Source: Proteles cristata cristata (taxonomy: Eukaryota; Chordata; Mammalia; Carnivora; Hyaenidae). Taken from it: a DNA stretch of 64,000 nt. The notes below the pieces were generated by a model, which did not search any database, was not told the origin of the DNA, and saw nothing but the letters and a program-made list of their open reading frames with translations. Location of the stretch: the NCBI GenBank assembly GCA_017311185.1, contig JAESUZ010002684.1, positions 186,001 to 250,000 of the forward strand. The letters run 5' to 3'. This document shows, piece by piece, positions 1-11,080 of this stretch. The translations under genes were made by a program, and so were the position numbers. Position 1 is the stretch's first letter. Each line of letters opens with the position of its first letter.

Positions 1-339
1 CCCAGTCAATCCTGGCCAGCCCCCTACCCTACCATCACTCCCAGAGGCAAACACCTGCTGGACCTGCCCCGATTTCCACCACTGACTTTTTCCCCACTGT
101 GCACGATATATGTACTCTTTACGTCTGCCCATTTCATTCTGCATAATCTGTTTGCTTTCATCTATGTTGCTGTGTATGTTGATAATTCCTTCCTTTTTAT
201 TAGTGACAAGTATTCCACTGAATAAAGGTACAGCACTGTGTTTATCCACTCCTCTCTGGATTGGTACCTGGACAATTTCAGAGTTGTAGATATTATGAAT
301 AAAGCAGCTTACAATACTCTTGTGTACGTTTTCCGTGTG

Positions 340-373
<34 letters not shown>

Positions 374-510
374 CAGGCATGTGTGTGTGTGTGTGTGCGC
401 GCGCGCGCAGGTATTTAGGTCTGCATGTTTTCATCTCTCATAGGTAAATACTACCCAGGTGTGGGACTGCTGGGTCATAAATTAGATGTATGTTTAATTT
501 TATAAGAAAT
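1..510 (-). mobile_element. Old L1 3' region, antisense
   Basis: The stretch reads like the reverse complement of L1 3' sequence: tttcattctgcataatctg, a tatccactcc segment, and tattatgaataaagcagctt. It is interrupted by the GT/GC tract at 335-409 and broken by a SINE at 511. It continues weakly after the SINE to about 780. Divergence looks high. Confidence 0.7.
335..409. repeat. (GT)n/(GC)n alternating purine-pyrimidine microsatellite
   Basis: Long GT runs end in (GC)5 at about 397-408. The tract lies inside the L1 remnant. Such tracts can adopt Z-DNA and vary in length. Confidence 0.95.
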
Positions 511-732
511 GGGGGCACCTGGGTGGATCAACTGGTTAAGCCTCTGACTTTGGTTCAGGTCACAATTTCACGGTTTATGAGTTCCAGCCCCGCGTCGGGC
601 TCTGTGCTGACAACTCAGAGCCTGGAGCCTGCTGCAGATTCTGTGTTTCCCTCTCTCTCTTCCCTTTCCCCACTCACTTTCTCTCTTTCTCTCTCTCTCC
701 TCCAAAAGTAAATAAACATTAAAAATTTTTTC
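511..732 (+). mobile_element. Feliform CAN-SINE
   Basis: The tRNA-like head starts at GGGGGCACCTGGGTGG and the element ends in a CT-rich block and AAATAAACATTAAAAA. Imperfect target repeats of the type taattttataagaaat flank it. Confidence 0.92.
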
Positions 733-994
733 TAATTTTTATATGAAATGACCAAACCTGAAAACCATGCGTCCTTGAATTATTTCAGTGTTTTAGCAGT
801 ATTGACTATGTTTTCCCACTATTCAGATTCTTTCCGGTAAATCTTTGTCAACAGTTTCTTTTACATACAAATTAATAAATTTCAAAATACTTTTAAAAAT
901 AAATAAGTAATACCAGAGAACAGCAACATCAAAATGACCAGACTTGTTCCTAGTAAATTTTTTTCTTGCTCTTAAAAAGAGACCCCAGATAATA

Positions 995-998
<4 letters not shown>

Positions 999-1047
<49 letters not shown>
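999..1047. repeat. (TA)n microsatellite
   Basis: About 24 TA units form a perfectly self-complementary tract. The apparent Ile-Tyr reading frames across it on both strands are artefacts. Confidence 0.95.
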
Positions 1048-1050
<3 letters not shown>

Positions 1051-1282
1051 CAAAACAAAAACAAAACCCTTCTTTGGGGCAAGGCTGTATCTAGAAATGA
1101 CAGCCAGACCTTCGGTAGCCCCCAGGACAGAGATGAACATGGAAAGGAGCTGGGTCCTCCGTGATAGTATTAGATCCCACGAGTAATTGTGAGGCTGCCT
1201 TCCTCGGATTCATGTGAGTTTGTAGTGCTCCTTATGCTGAAATCAGGCATTCTTTTAGAAAAAAATTGAGGAGTAAAAATAT

Positions 1283-1494
1283 TTTTTAATGTTTATTTAT
1301 TTTTGAGAGAGAGAGAGACAGAGTGAGTGAGAGAGAGGCAGAGAGGTTCTGAAGAATCTGAGACGAATCTGAAGCAGGTTCCAGGCTCTGAGCTGCCATC
1401 ACAGAGCCCAGTGTGGGGCTTGAACTCACAAGCTGTGATATCATGGCCTGAGCTGAACTCAGACACTTAACCGACTGAGACACCCAGGTGCCCC
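1283..1494 (-). mobile_element. Feliform CAN-SINE, antisense, with target duplication
   Basis: The antisense element runs from TTAATGTTTATTTATTTTTG to CACCCAGGTGCCCC. The 17 bp repeat ggagtaaaaatattttt lies at 1270 and 1495. Confidence 0.95.
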
Positions 1495-1512
1495 GGAGTA
1501 AAAATATTTTTA

Positions 1513-2722
1513 TAAGCTCTACTGAAGTATTACCTACATACAGAAAAGTGCATACAGAATGAGGTTTGCAAACCGAACATACCTGCATAGCTGGCCTCCA
1601 GATGGAGAAATAGCATCACCTGCACCAGAGCAGCCCCGGGGAGATGGGCCACATCAGGCATGATCGAAATTACAAGTGGAAAGATAGCAGTGAGGCCCTG
1701 CCGAGCTCGCCGAGCTCACTGGGGCATTCCACCAAACATTTAAGAGATGCCTGCACATAAATGAAGGCAGACTTCCCCATTAGAAGCCCCACTGCCCTCT
1801 CCTCGGTCTCTCTCCACCCCGCACCTCCTCCTGCCACTCCATCCACCCTGGGTTTCTCTTCCGTAGTCTCCCTCCCAACTCTGCACAGCTTACACACGTC
1901 TTTGTGGAAGGTGGAGCTGTCACTTTAGTTAAAAGTCATCCCTGATCTCCCTCTGTGCATCCTGGGTGCATGGTGGGGGGCTAGAGAGCACCCCCATCCT
2001 GGAATAGAGCAAGTCCTGGTCTCTGCAGGTCAGACCCAAACACAGGAGGCCAGGAAATAAACCGTGTGACTTTGGACGTGTGGCTACTTGCAACTCAGAC
2101 GTTATTTGTGAATCGGGTAGAATAACAGCAGCTATGTCCTAGGGCTGTTCTGGCTGTTCTGGGGATGGAAGGTAAAGGTCTCCATGTCGGAAGGGGGGGT
2201 GGGGGTCGAGCTCTGGGTCCACAGGATAATGTCTTTCCAGTTTCCGCCCTGGGCAGGAAGGGATGCTTCCCACCCAGCACTGTCAGCTGAAGCACAGAGG
2301 CCACCGAAGGGCGCCTGTGTCACAGGAGCCCTGCAGACCCAGACGGGGCCACCCGCTGGGTTCCAGGGCAGAGCTTCGGGCAGCCCTCCGCAGTCCCCAG
2401 TCTGGGATGGGGCAGCAAATGGCCCTGTCCGGGGTGCACGTTCTCATCTAGAAACCAGTCTAATCGTAAGAACTGCAATTAGAGTAAACTTCAAACAATC
2501 ACATCAGCACACAGAAAGAGAATAAGCTACTACTGCTATTTCTGGGTTTTGGCATAGGACACACCACCTGTAGCTGGACCTCACGTGGAACGAAACAGGT
2601 AGTGGGGGGGCATGGAAAACTGGAAGACATTGAGTCAACTGTAGATGAGTAAAAATTGGACAAATCAGGAGAGTCAATGGCTAAGGCTTTTCTTCTCGGA
2701 GACTTACATTTAATGATACTTA
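1513..2722. other. Non-coding stretch, no recognised element
   Basis: This is moderately GC-rich single-copy-looking sequence. Short open frames on both strands (for example about 113 codons at 2184) have no recognisable domain, no splice support and biased composition. I see no gene or repeat here. Confidence 0.5.
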
Positions 2723-2908
2723 GAGGTGCTTGGGTGGCTCACTTGGTTAAGTGTCTAACTCTTGCTTTAGACTCAGGTCTTGATCTCATGGCTCGAGAGT
2801 TTGAGTCCCACATCAGAGACTCTGCACTGACAGCATGGAGCCTCCTTGGGAATCTCCCTCTTTCTCTCTCTCTGAAAATAAATAAATAAATAAAAACTTA
2901 AAAAAAAA
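2723..2908 (+). mobile_element. Feliform CAN-SINE
   Basis: The head is diverged (gaggtgcttgggtggctc) and the tail is AAATAAATAAATAAATAAAA. The short repeat gatactta flanks both sides. Confidence 0.9.
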
Positions 2909-3068
2909 GATACTTAAATTAATTGGGTATAAAACTGTACACCAGTACTTCTTGAAGTTCATTCATTAGTATATGGCTGACATGATTTTTTCCCCATTTG
3001 TACTATCATTTAGTTACATAGCACTTTTCTTTTAATGAGTTCCTTCACAAAAGGCTTTAGCCTCTGCA

Positions 3069-3306
3069 GCGCCACCTGAGTGGCTCAGTCGGTTAGGCTT
3101 CCGACTTCGACTCAGGTCATGATCTTGCAATAAATGAGTCTGATCCCCACGATCTTTTGGTAAGTGAGTTCGAGCCCCATGTCAGGCTCTATGCTGACAG
3201 CTAAAAGCCTAGAGCCTGCTTCAAATTCTGCGTCTTCCTCTCTACCCCTCCCCCCACATGCATGCGTGCACTCTCTCTGTCTCAAAAATAAATAAAACAT
3301 TAAAAA
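3069..3306 (+). mobile_element. Feliform CAN-SINE with internal duplication
   Basis: The head is gcgccacctgagtggctcag and the tail is AAAAATAAATAAAACATTAA. A block with the tRNA B-box region appears twice: gatcttgcaa...tgatcccc, then gatcttttgg...cgagcccc. Confidence 0.9.
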
Positions 3307-4070
3307 AGTTTGTAAATGGCTTTAGCTTCACTCTATGATTTACAACTCTAATTCACACCAAAGCTACTGCATAACTGTCAAAAGAAGATGTGTCCATTGT
3401 GTGCCACTTAAAACCCCATCACCCTTTGGAATATATTTTCCCCTATCTGTCTTTGCAGAGAGTGGGTCACTTCCAGCCAATCATGCCTGTAAGGTCCTGA
3501 ACGAAAGAAGATCTCCAGAAAAGTTTTTCAGACATAGCCAATGCTTGGTTCTCTTCAAGCAAACCTACGTCTGTCGCACGTTTCCCCTTCTCAGCCAAGG
3601 TCAATGGCACTCTCCCCGTTCTTCAGCCTCCTGGGTCTCTCCCATCCTTCTAAGCCCAGTAGGAAATGCTGTTGGCATTACCTTCAATCACATCCTTACT
3701 ATGACCGCCTTCATCATCTCCACCTCTAGGCCCTTGTCCAAGCCTCTTGCATGGGGGCTGCAGAAACCTCTACATCAGCCTCCTTGCTTCTTCTGGACCC
3801 CCTGTCACCTGGACCCCCAGTGACAGATGCATGAGAAAGCCTTCCAAAGTTCAGATCACATCACTGCTCTGCCCATACACGTCATTATTATGTAAAATGC
3901 TACAAAGAGCCATTGGACAACTCTCAACTAAAAGAAAAAAAAGAAAAAAACAAAAACAAAAAAAACTTGGTACCAGAATTATAAAGGATCAAACAACTCT
4001 ACATGGGATAGAATGGTAGATAAAGCTTCTGGAAAAATATAGACCCTGGGTTGGGCCCCAAAGAAGGGGG
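3307..4070. other. Non-coding stretch, no recognised element
   Basis: Unique-looking sequence with an A-rich run near 3925-3965. The open frame at 3335-3823 has no recognisable domain and runs through low-information sequence. No gene is called. Confidence 0.5.
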
Positions 4071-4400
4071 TTCTAGTTATGTTTGTTCCATACCAAACTA
4101 CCCCAAGCATAGTGGGTTTAAAGTGACAACTGTCTTTTTGTGGCTGATAGTTTTGTGGGTCAGGAATCTGTGCAGAACTTGGCTGGGTGACACTTCTCCT
4201 CCATGTGGCATTGGTGATCCTCCATTGGGTCCCACTGGTGGATGGACTGCTTTGGAGTCTAACACCGATTCACTTGCTTATTTGATGCTTATTTGGGGGT
4301 GGCTGAAAGGAGACCCAGTTGGAACTGTGACCAGAGTGTCTGCGTGTGGTCTCTCCAGCATAGCAGCTTCAGGATTTCCAGACTTCTTACATGGTGACTC
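4071..4400 (+). mobile_element. Old interspersed repeat, family not assigned
   Basis: The segment resembles other diverged copies in this window near 41690 and 46545, sharing a gtgggtcaggaatc-like core preceded by a ttaaa/taaagcaaca-like segment. It is an ancient mammalian repeat whose subfamily I could not name. Confidence 0.45.
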
Positions 4401-4407
4401 AGGGCCT

Positions 4408-4810
4408 TGTTAAACACAAGACAACAAGTCCCAAATGGAGTCACTTATGCTAAGCCCCACACCACCAAACTCAGACTTAGTTACATTTTTGGCTCTCCTA
4501 GAAATGGAATCTTAAATCAGCCAGTCAGGAATCACCTAATCAGCACTAGTTAAATCATCTGCCTGAGAGACCCCTGCCCTCCCGTAAAGGAAAGTAACTT
4601 TGCAATAACCGACCTGGTTTGTTTGTTTGTTTTTGTTTTGAGTATAACTGTCTTGTCCTGCTCCCTGGTGCCTATAAAAGTCTTCCATTTTGTACAGCTC
4701 CTTGGAGCCCCTTTCTGTCTCCTAAACAGGATGCCACCCAACACACGAATCATTGAATAAAGCCAAGAAGATCTTTAAAACGGATTCTGTTGAATTTTGT
4801 CTTTTTAACA
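4408..4810 (+). mobile_element. Solo LTR-like element of an old endogenous retrovirus
   Basis: The element runs from TGTTAAACAC to TTTTAACA, giving TG...CA ends with short inverted similarity. Near 4672 a CCTATAAAAG box is followed about 85 bp later by an AATAAA signal at about 4755, the usual U3-R arrangement of gammaretrovirus-like LTRs. No internal gag, pol or env sequence is attached, so it is a solitary LTR. A clear target duplication was not found, which lowers certainty about its exact ends. Confidence 0.6.
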
Positions 4811-5529
4811 GATCTAAGGCCAAGTGCTCCAGGAAACGTAGAATTGACACACAACCTTGTGACCCAGCCTCAGAAGTCACATGGCATAGTTTCACATTCT
4901 CTGTCACCATCATGGGCAGTCACAAGCCCAGAGAGCTTTGGGGGAGGTGACACAGATTCCCACTTTTCCATGGACAGAGTGTCAAAGAATTTGTAGCCTT
5001 GTTTTTGAACCTTCCAGGGAGGTATGACTCAGTTAACCAGGGAGTAGGTGAGAAGCATTTTGAGGATAAAAGTTTGGGCATGAATGCGAGAGGACAGGTG
5101 AATTTAGAACCATTAAGAGACCCAGGTGCCCAGCATAAAAGACTGACCAGGAGAAATGTCAAAGGCAAGGTCAAAGGCAGAGGCCTTGGGCTGGGTAAGC
5201 TTGGCCACTCGGTGAAGGAGTCTATCTTCCCTCTGCAGAAAAGCCGTGTTTCAACTGTTTTGCTCACGTATCCCAAAGAGAATTTTGAAAAAAAACGTTT
5301 GCATCCATCCCCGCCCCCCCCGCATGATTTAAAAGACACTAAGGGCAGCAGCTCTATGTGGAGGCTGGCGGAGGTTTTCCACTCATTTGTTTCGGCAGCA
5401 TCCAAGTTCATTATGTGCTCTGCCTCCAAGACCCTGCTGGAGCCTGGGGGGCAAGGTGTTCAAGGCCAAGGACGGGCCTGTCACTTCCGCTCACTCTCCA
5501 TTGGCCAGACCTCAGTGAATAGCCACTCC

Positions 5530-6110
5530 AGACTGCAGAGGCGCCCGGGGTGACCCTAGGGGCACAGATTTCGTGAAGGAGATAGGAGCACTCGCTACAG
5601 GACATGCGCACAGCATTCTGCTCGGTGGGTGCTGTCGTTTCCACCGTCATTAGTGTTACCCATCAGCCCGCAGGCTGCGTTCGGCGCCCAGATGGGTGTG
5701 ACTCCCTGTGCGGGAGCTCGTAGGCCCCCAGGTCGATGCGCTTTAGGCGAAGGAGGCCCCGAAGCCTTGGGGCCCAATTAGGAGCTCACAAATGTCTGCT
5801 GGTGGCTTGCCCGCTCAGATCCCCCCGCGGCTGCCTATCTCCTGGCCGCCGTCACCAGTCCATCCCCAGCCACTCGCTCGTCTCTGCCTTGCACCCAACT
5901 TCTACCTCCATGAGCCCCCGGCTGCACTGTGCTGCGCCTGAACAAAACCAGGGACTGGCCCCGGGCTGAGAGGCAAGCTTCGTCCCTGCAGCCTCTACTC
6001 GAAGCGACCCAACAGCGACTAGGAAAGCGGCACCGTTTTTCAGAATTCGGGGCTCCTGCACTTCCTGTAATGGAGACACGGATGCAATGTTGTGCACTTG
6101 AAGGGCCGGA
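5530..6110. promoter_or_regulatory. Moderately CpG-enriched stretch, possible decayed island
   Basis: CpG pairs are denser here than anywhere else in the upstream region, for example gcgttcggcgcccag near 5677, tcgatgcgctttaggcg near 5733, and cgaagcgaccc near 6000. No transcript or exon could be recognised. It could be a remote regulatory element or a decaying island. Composition is the only evidence. Confidence 0.3.
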
Positions 6111-7399
6111 TCAAACAGAAAAGTCTTTGCCTCCATTTCCCTGCTGTTGATACCGGGGCCTGAAAGGTTGGAAGAATGAGCGTTTCCCCTGGGGACCCTA
6201 GAAACCGCGCAGACTGAAACAGGCTCTACTGCAGGAAACTGATGTTCAGTTTTGCCTGGGACAGTGTGGACGCTGTCCTGTTTGCTTCCCTGAACTACCC
6301 GGGTTGTTCTGTGTAACCAGTTTCTCTAGTTACAACCTTTCCAGACCAGCGAGGCATCCCCTGTCCGCAGAGCTTAACTCCTCCCCTCGCAGGGACCCGA
6401 ACCCTCAATCTCCGCGTGGATGTGTGCTGCGAACTCTCAGCGCCGGGCAGTGGCCGGCGGAGAAAAACGTGTCCTTCCCCAAATCAGGGGAGGCAGGTAT
6501 GTCTGAGAAGACACACGTCTCCTTCCCAGGCTGTGTCCGTGCATGGCGCACAGTGATGAGCTCCAGGTGTGACCTTGGGAGGCCCGGGCAGGGTGTTTCT
6601 GTGAGCAGGCTCAGCTGGGGCACGTCCTGGCCCGCGCGTGAGTCAGCACACAAGTAGTTAAGTTGGAGAGCCTTGGCTTCCCCGGGCTGGCCCTGGCGCA
6701 GTCAGCCTTCAGGAGTTAGCATGCGGCAGTGCTCCTGAGAGCTGGGCCGGGGACACCCAGGTGCCCTGGAGCTCCGGCTCCAGAGGGGGACCAGCCTGCC
6801 TTTCTGAACAAGCAGCTGCTGCAGCAGGTACGTAGCTGGGCTTGGACTGATGGTGTTTTGTTTTCTCCCTAGAGGGCAGAGCATGGTTGTTCGCGTTTGC
6901 ACACAAAATCCCTTGGACACTGAGAAGGAACAGATGTTTATTAGCCTCCTGTTTATTAAAATAAGTGATGGGGAGGTGTGGGGGAGGGGAGAGACGCTTC
7001 CTCTTCTTGTATGTTTCCCTCGCAAGGCAGATTTTCTTAATTCTATCTGCATTCCGGTGCTCTGTGCTCAGGTCATTTGAATGTCACGATTACAGGGGAA
7101 ATTCGAGATAGTCTTTTGCTGTTCTTCCTGTGAATCTTCATATCTGCTCTGAGAGAGGTGGGTTTGGCTTGAAGAGTTATTTGCCAAATTGGTGAAGTCA
7201 GGTGGCAGAAACTCACTTTCCTACCCCATCTTGGAGAGTGACATTCATATCATTCGTCTTAAGAAGTGAACTTCTTCGAATTTCCCACATGCCTCAGTGG
7301 AAGGAGCAGAATCTCGGACGTGTTCTTTTCCTTGCTCACATTGAGGACTTTTGTCTCAGATGTATGTAGGGTCACTTGAGACAACTTCTGGAATCCCAG
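6111..7399. other. Non-coding stretch, no recognised element
   Basis: GC-rich to about 6830, then AT-richer. Open frames such as 6304-6657 lack domains and splice context. No repeat was recognised. Confidence 0.45.
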
Positions 7400-7500
7400 T
7401 TCTTCCTTCCTTCCCTTCTTTCCTTCTTTCCTTCTCCTTCCTTCCTTCCTTCCTTCCTTCCTTCCTTCCTTCCTTCCTTCCTTCCTTCCTTCCTTCCTTC

Positions 7501-7582
<82 letters not shown>
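7400..7582. repeat. (TTCC)n then (TTTC)n pyrimidine microsatellite at an L1 tail
   Basis: An uninterrupted pyrimidine tract of about 180 bp changes from TTCC units (to about 7502) to TTTC units (to 7582). It sits exactly where the poly(T) of the antisense L1 that begins at 7584 should be, so it grew from the L1 tail. The Pro-Ser-Phe-Leu and Lys-Glu-Arg-Lys frames over it are artefacts. Confidence 0.95.
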
Positions 7583-7583
7583 G

Positions 7584-7820
7584 TCAAGTTAGCAACCGTA
7601 CAGTGCAGTGTCGGACTCAGGAGTAGATTTCCTGAGATTTCCATCACTTTCATACAACACCCAGTGCTCATCCCAACAGGTGCCCTCCTCAGTGCCCATC
7701 CCCCATTTCCCCCTGTCCCCCACCCCCCATCAACCCTCAGTTTGTTCTCTGTATTTAAGAGTCTCTTGTGGTTTGTCTCCCTGTTTGTATCTTATTTTCC
7801 TTTCCTTTCCCTTCCCCTGT
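7584..7820 (-). mobile_element. Carnivore L1 3' UTR fragment, antisense
   Basis: Typical phrases include acacccagtgctcatccc, ccctcagtttgttctctgta and gagtctcttgtggtttg. It is 5'-truncated after about 235 bp. Confidence 0.85.
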
Positions 7821-8279
7821 GCTTGTAACGAGCCTGCTCGACTTGGTTATTCTGGCCTTACAATCTTTTTGGATGACTCTTCTTTATTTTAGCCTTTAAA
7901 GAACATCTAAAATTCTGAGTGGATTGGAACTATCCTCAAAAACTTGCATTTGATGGAATTTCCAAGGATATAGGAACTTAAAGTTTATTTGGATCTCACT
8001 CCATCTCTAATCCTTTTTTTTTCCAACTAGATGACCAGTTTATTATAAAAGGATAGAATTCAGGAACGGCCAGGTAGAGAGAGGTGTGAGGAAGGGACTC
8101 AGAGCCTCCCTGCCTTCTCCAGGCATACCACTGCAGCAAATCCCCACGTGATTACCGACCTAGAACCTAGAACCCCATCCTTTCTGGGTTTTTATGGCGC
8201 CCACATTAGAGGCGTGGTTGAGTCAATCCTCAGTCCATCTCTTCTGTCACTGCAACATCATCCACCAATAACCAATATT
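7821..8279. other. Non-coding stretch, no recognised element
   Basis: Unique-looking AT-rich sequence between the L1 fragment and a MIR. No coding or repeat signal was seen. Confidence 0.5.
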
Positions 8280-8460
8280 TATGGCATTGATAGGGCAATG
8301 TGGTCCCTGCAGCTGGAGTCAAAAAGACATGAATTGAAGTCCCACGTGAACAACTTATTGGCTCTTCAAAATGTCCTGAGCCTCCTTTGCTTCGTTTGTA
8401 AAATTGGGATCCTGTGTGCAAATATGGTGCTGGCCACACAGAGAGAAATGTGATGGGCTC
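8280..8460 (+). mobile_element. MIR fossil
   Basis: The order of diverged MIR phrases is preserved: ggagtcaaaaagacatgaat, then ctcctttgcttcgtttgtaa and aattgggatcctg. Confidence 0.6.
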
Positions 8461-10734
8461 TAACTGCAAAGCTTCTGGAGGAGAGGGACATGCTCCTGAA
8501 ACAGCAAGTCCCGGAATGGGGGAGTGTGTGAAGTGTAAGAGGAAGAAATGGGTTAAGCCACTAACTCTATCTGGGGGAATCACTGGATTCTCAGTAGGAG
8601 GCTGAGGAGAGGCACGCCCCCCAACCCCATCACCTTTGCCAAAAGGAACCCGTTTGTATGGTGAGGTGATCCCTGAAAGGCTTGCCTCATTGGTTAAAGC
8701 AGAGATACCGGCAGCTGGCTTTACACATTCTTCCAAATAGGCACCATTCCAAAGCCCTTCTGCAGGGAGAACGTTGCCAGTATCTTCCTCTTCCTCTCAG
8801 AGGAAGAAGCACCTTCTCTTTCTACTCCCGCTCCAAGGTCAACGGTAGGTGAGAGAAACAGAGAGCTTACCAGATCTCGAGCGCAAATGCACCACTGGAA
8901 GGGAACCAGGCTAATCCAGACCATCATCTCTCAGGGCAGGTTCCAGAAGTTCTGCCAGAACCAGGGTGGAATGGGTGTGTGTGGAAAAAAATGATCCTAA
9001 AACCCTTGAAATGGTGAATTATCCAGTCTTAGGATCAAAACTCTTAAACAGGAGGTGAAGAAGCACCTCCCATCTCTAGACTTGGATGCCAAGGATCGCC
9101 CGAAAGGGAAGGAACTCTGATACCCAGACTTCCTGCAGCAAGGGACACTGGGGCTGTGACTCTAAGTAGTCCCACTCCCCTATTTTCCCATCCAGCATGT
9201 GGGGATTTGTCCCAAGTTCTCCACAAAACTGGGGTCAAGCAATTGTGGTATCCACGGTCATGAGGCTTCTCACAGCTCACTGAGGACAGCTTCGGTGACC
9301 TTCAAATGCTCGAGAAGAAGGGAAAAGGTGGTCAGGGCTTAGTCACCCATCACTAGATTCTGGCAGGCGGTGAGGCCACAAGAGGGCAGTGCAGAGAATA
9401 GTGCTGAGGCCCATGAAGGAGAATTTGAATGTCTCCTAATGAGCTTCTTAGGATTCTGTCGAGAAATGAGGTCCCCAAGGCCCTCAGAGAATCTCCTGAA
9501 ACTATTTTCAGTATTGTTTTTATTGCTATCCACACTTTCTTATTGCTCTAGCACAATGGCCTGGCTTGGGAAGAGCAGCTAACATAAAGGAAAACATCAA
9601 ACTGTATTTATGATACAGAACTAGCTGGATATGGTTTCAAGAGCCACGTGGATTATCAAGTCTCAATTCCTGCTCTCTATCGCTTCCCTAGCTCCAAGGA
9701 CAACATTGTTATCTTAGACCGTACTGAAGAAATGTCTCATTCAGGGCTTAGGAGGTAGTTTGTATAGTGACAACAGTGTATTAGGGAAAGTTCACATTGT
9801 TTCATTGGAGCCAGGTGTGTATGCTCTTAGTGTTTTCCCAGCCTCACTTTTCAGTGGTTTCCTCTGGGGGCTTGAAGTCAACCACAGTAGGAGTAGTCAC
9901 ATACACACCAGTACAACAGCCGGGGCTTTCTATTCCTGGAAAGCCAGTTGTTAAACATTTAGCAACACACCACTGCCAGTGCACGTCACAGAAAATTCTG
10001 TGATAAAGAAGTGATGTGCTGGTTTAAGTCATTAAAAGGGGAAAAAAACGCCTTTGGAAGAAATTATTTTGTATTGTTAAAGACCATATGATAACTCCAA
10101 GGTCAGGTTTGCTTAGTGGGAAAACTCTACAAGTTTGAAAACAAGGAACGTTCTGGCTAGGTCACCTTTCCAGGGAATGCTATTAGTTTTCCTAAACACT
10201 CAGATCCCAGAACTATGTTGATGGAATCACATAATGCAGCTTTATGTTACTCGATTCATAAAGGGAAGAATTTATAAGTACATCTTTGTAGCTGAAGTTT
10301 AAGAGTACTCTAATCCTTTTCCAGCTCGTTTGCCATTTGGGGTTAATATGAGTAGAAACAAGAAATTTTCCAAACTCTAATGTTGAAGTTTATCTCCCTA
10401 ACCTCACAGTCACAGAGACTGAGTATCACCAGCACCCCACATGAATTCTGTGGCTAAGATGACTTTAGATCTTCTCAGAGGGTGGGGAAACTTCTGAGAA
10501 CTCTCTCTATAGGGCCAGTCATTCAGTGATAGGTCCTTGAAGTTCCTCATCTGGTCCTGCAAAACCAAAGGAAAATTTTCATCTAGAAAATGACAACTCC
10601 CTGTAGATGAAACTAACATATAAGAGGAATTACTCATTAGCACTGAACAAGGGTCTATACTAAAAAAAAAAAAAAAAGACATTATGAAGCAATCAGATTT
10701 AATCATTAAGTACACCTGACATATACTTCTCAGG
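8461..10734. other. Unique-looking non-coding stretch
   Basis: No feliform SINE or L1 was seen in more than 2.2 kb, an unusually long repeat-free run for this window. The open frames (168 codons at 8230-8736 minus and shorter ones) show no domains or splice signals. No gene is called. Confidence 0.45.
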
Positions 10735-10857
10735 GAATCCTCACAGACCCAGGAAGAGATAGATGTATTATCTCCAATTTAAAAATGAGGAAATTGATGT
10801 GTCAAGAAGTGACATCTTCCAGTGACGGCATTGCTGGATTTGAACTCAAGAAAGCTT
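10735..10857 (-). mobile_element. MIR fossil, antisense
   Basis: The antisense MIR pattern is visible: aatcctcacagaccc, ttatctccaatttaaaaatg, aggaaattga, then ggatttgaactca. Confidence 0.65.
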
Positions 10858-10865
10858 CATCTAGA

Positions 10866-11022
10866 GGGGAACCTGAGTGGCTCAGTCAGTTAAGCATCCA
10901 ACTTTAGTTAAGGTCATGATCTCTCACGGGTTGTGGGTGACCCACATGGGTCTCTGTGCTGATAGCTCAGAGCTGGGAGCCTAATTCAGATCCTGTTTCC
11001 CTCTCTCTCTGCCCCTCCCCGA

Positions 11023-11053
<31 letters not shown>

Positions 11054-11080
11054 AAAAATAAATACAAAAAAAAATCTTAA
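10866..11080 (+). mobile_element. Feliform CAN-SINE
   Basis: The head is ggggaacctgagtggctcag; the tail has (CT)n, then AAAAATAAATAC. The atctaga repeat flanks the element. Confidence 0.92.

Noticed and set aside
4408..4810. Complete provirus attached to the LTR-like element
   Set aside because: No gag, pol or env similarity and no second LTR nearby; it is a solitary LTR at most.
4999..5553. 184-codon + strand frame, overlapped by a 169-codon minus frame
   Set aside because: No recognisable domain on either strand, and no splice sites or promoter. Chance frames in moderately GC-rich DNA explain both.
7372..7671. Lys-Glu-Arg-rich and Pro-Ser-Phe-Leu-rich frames
   Set aside because: They are translations of the TTCC/TTTC microsatellite.
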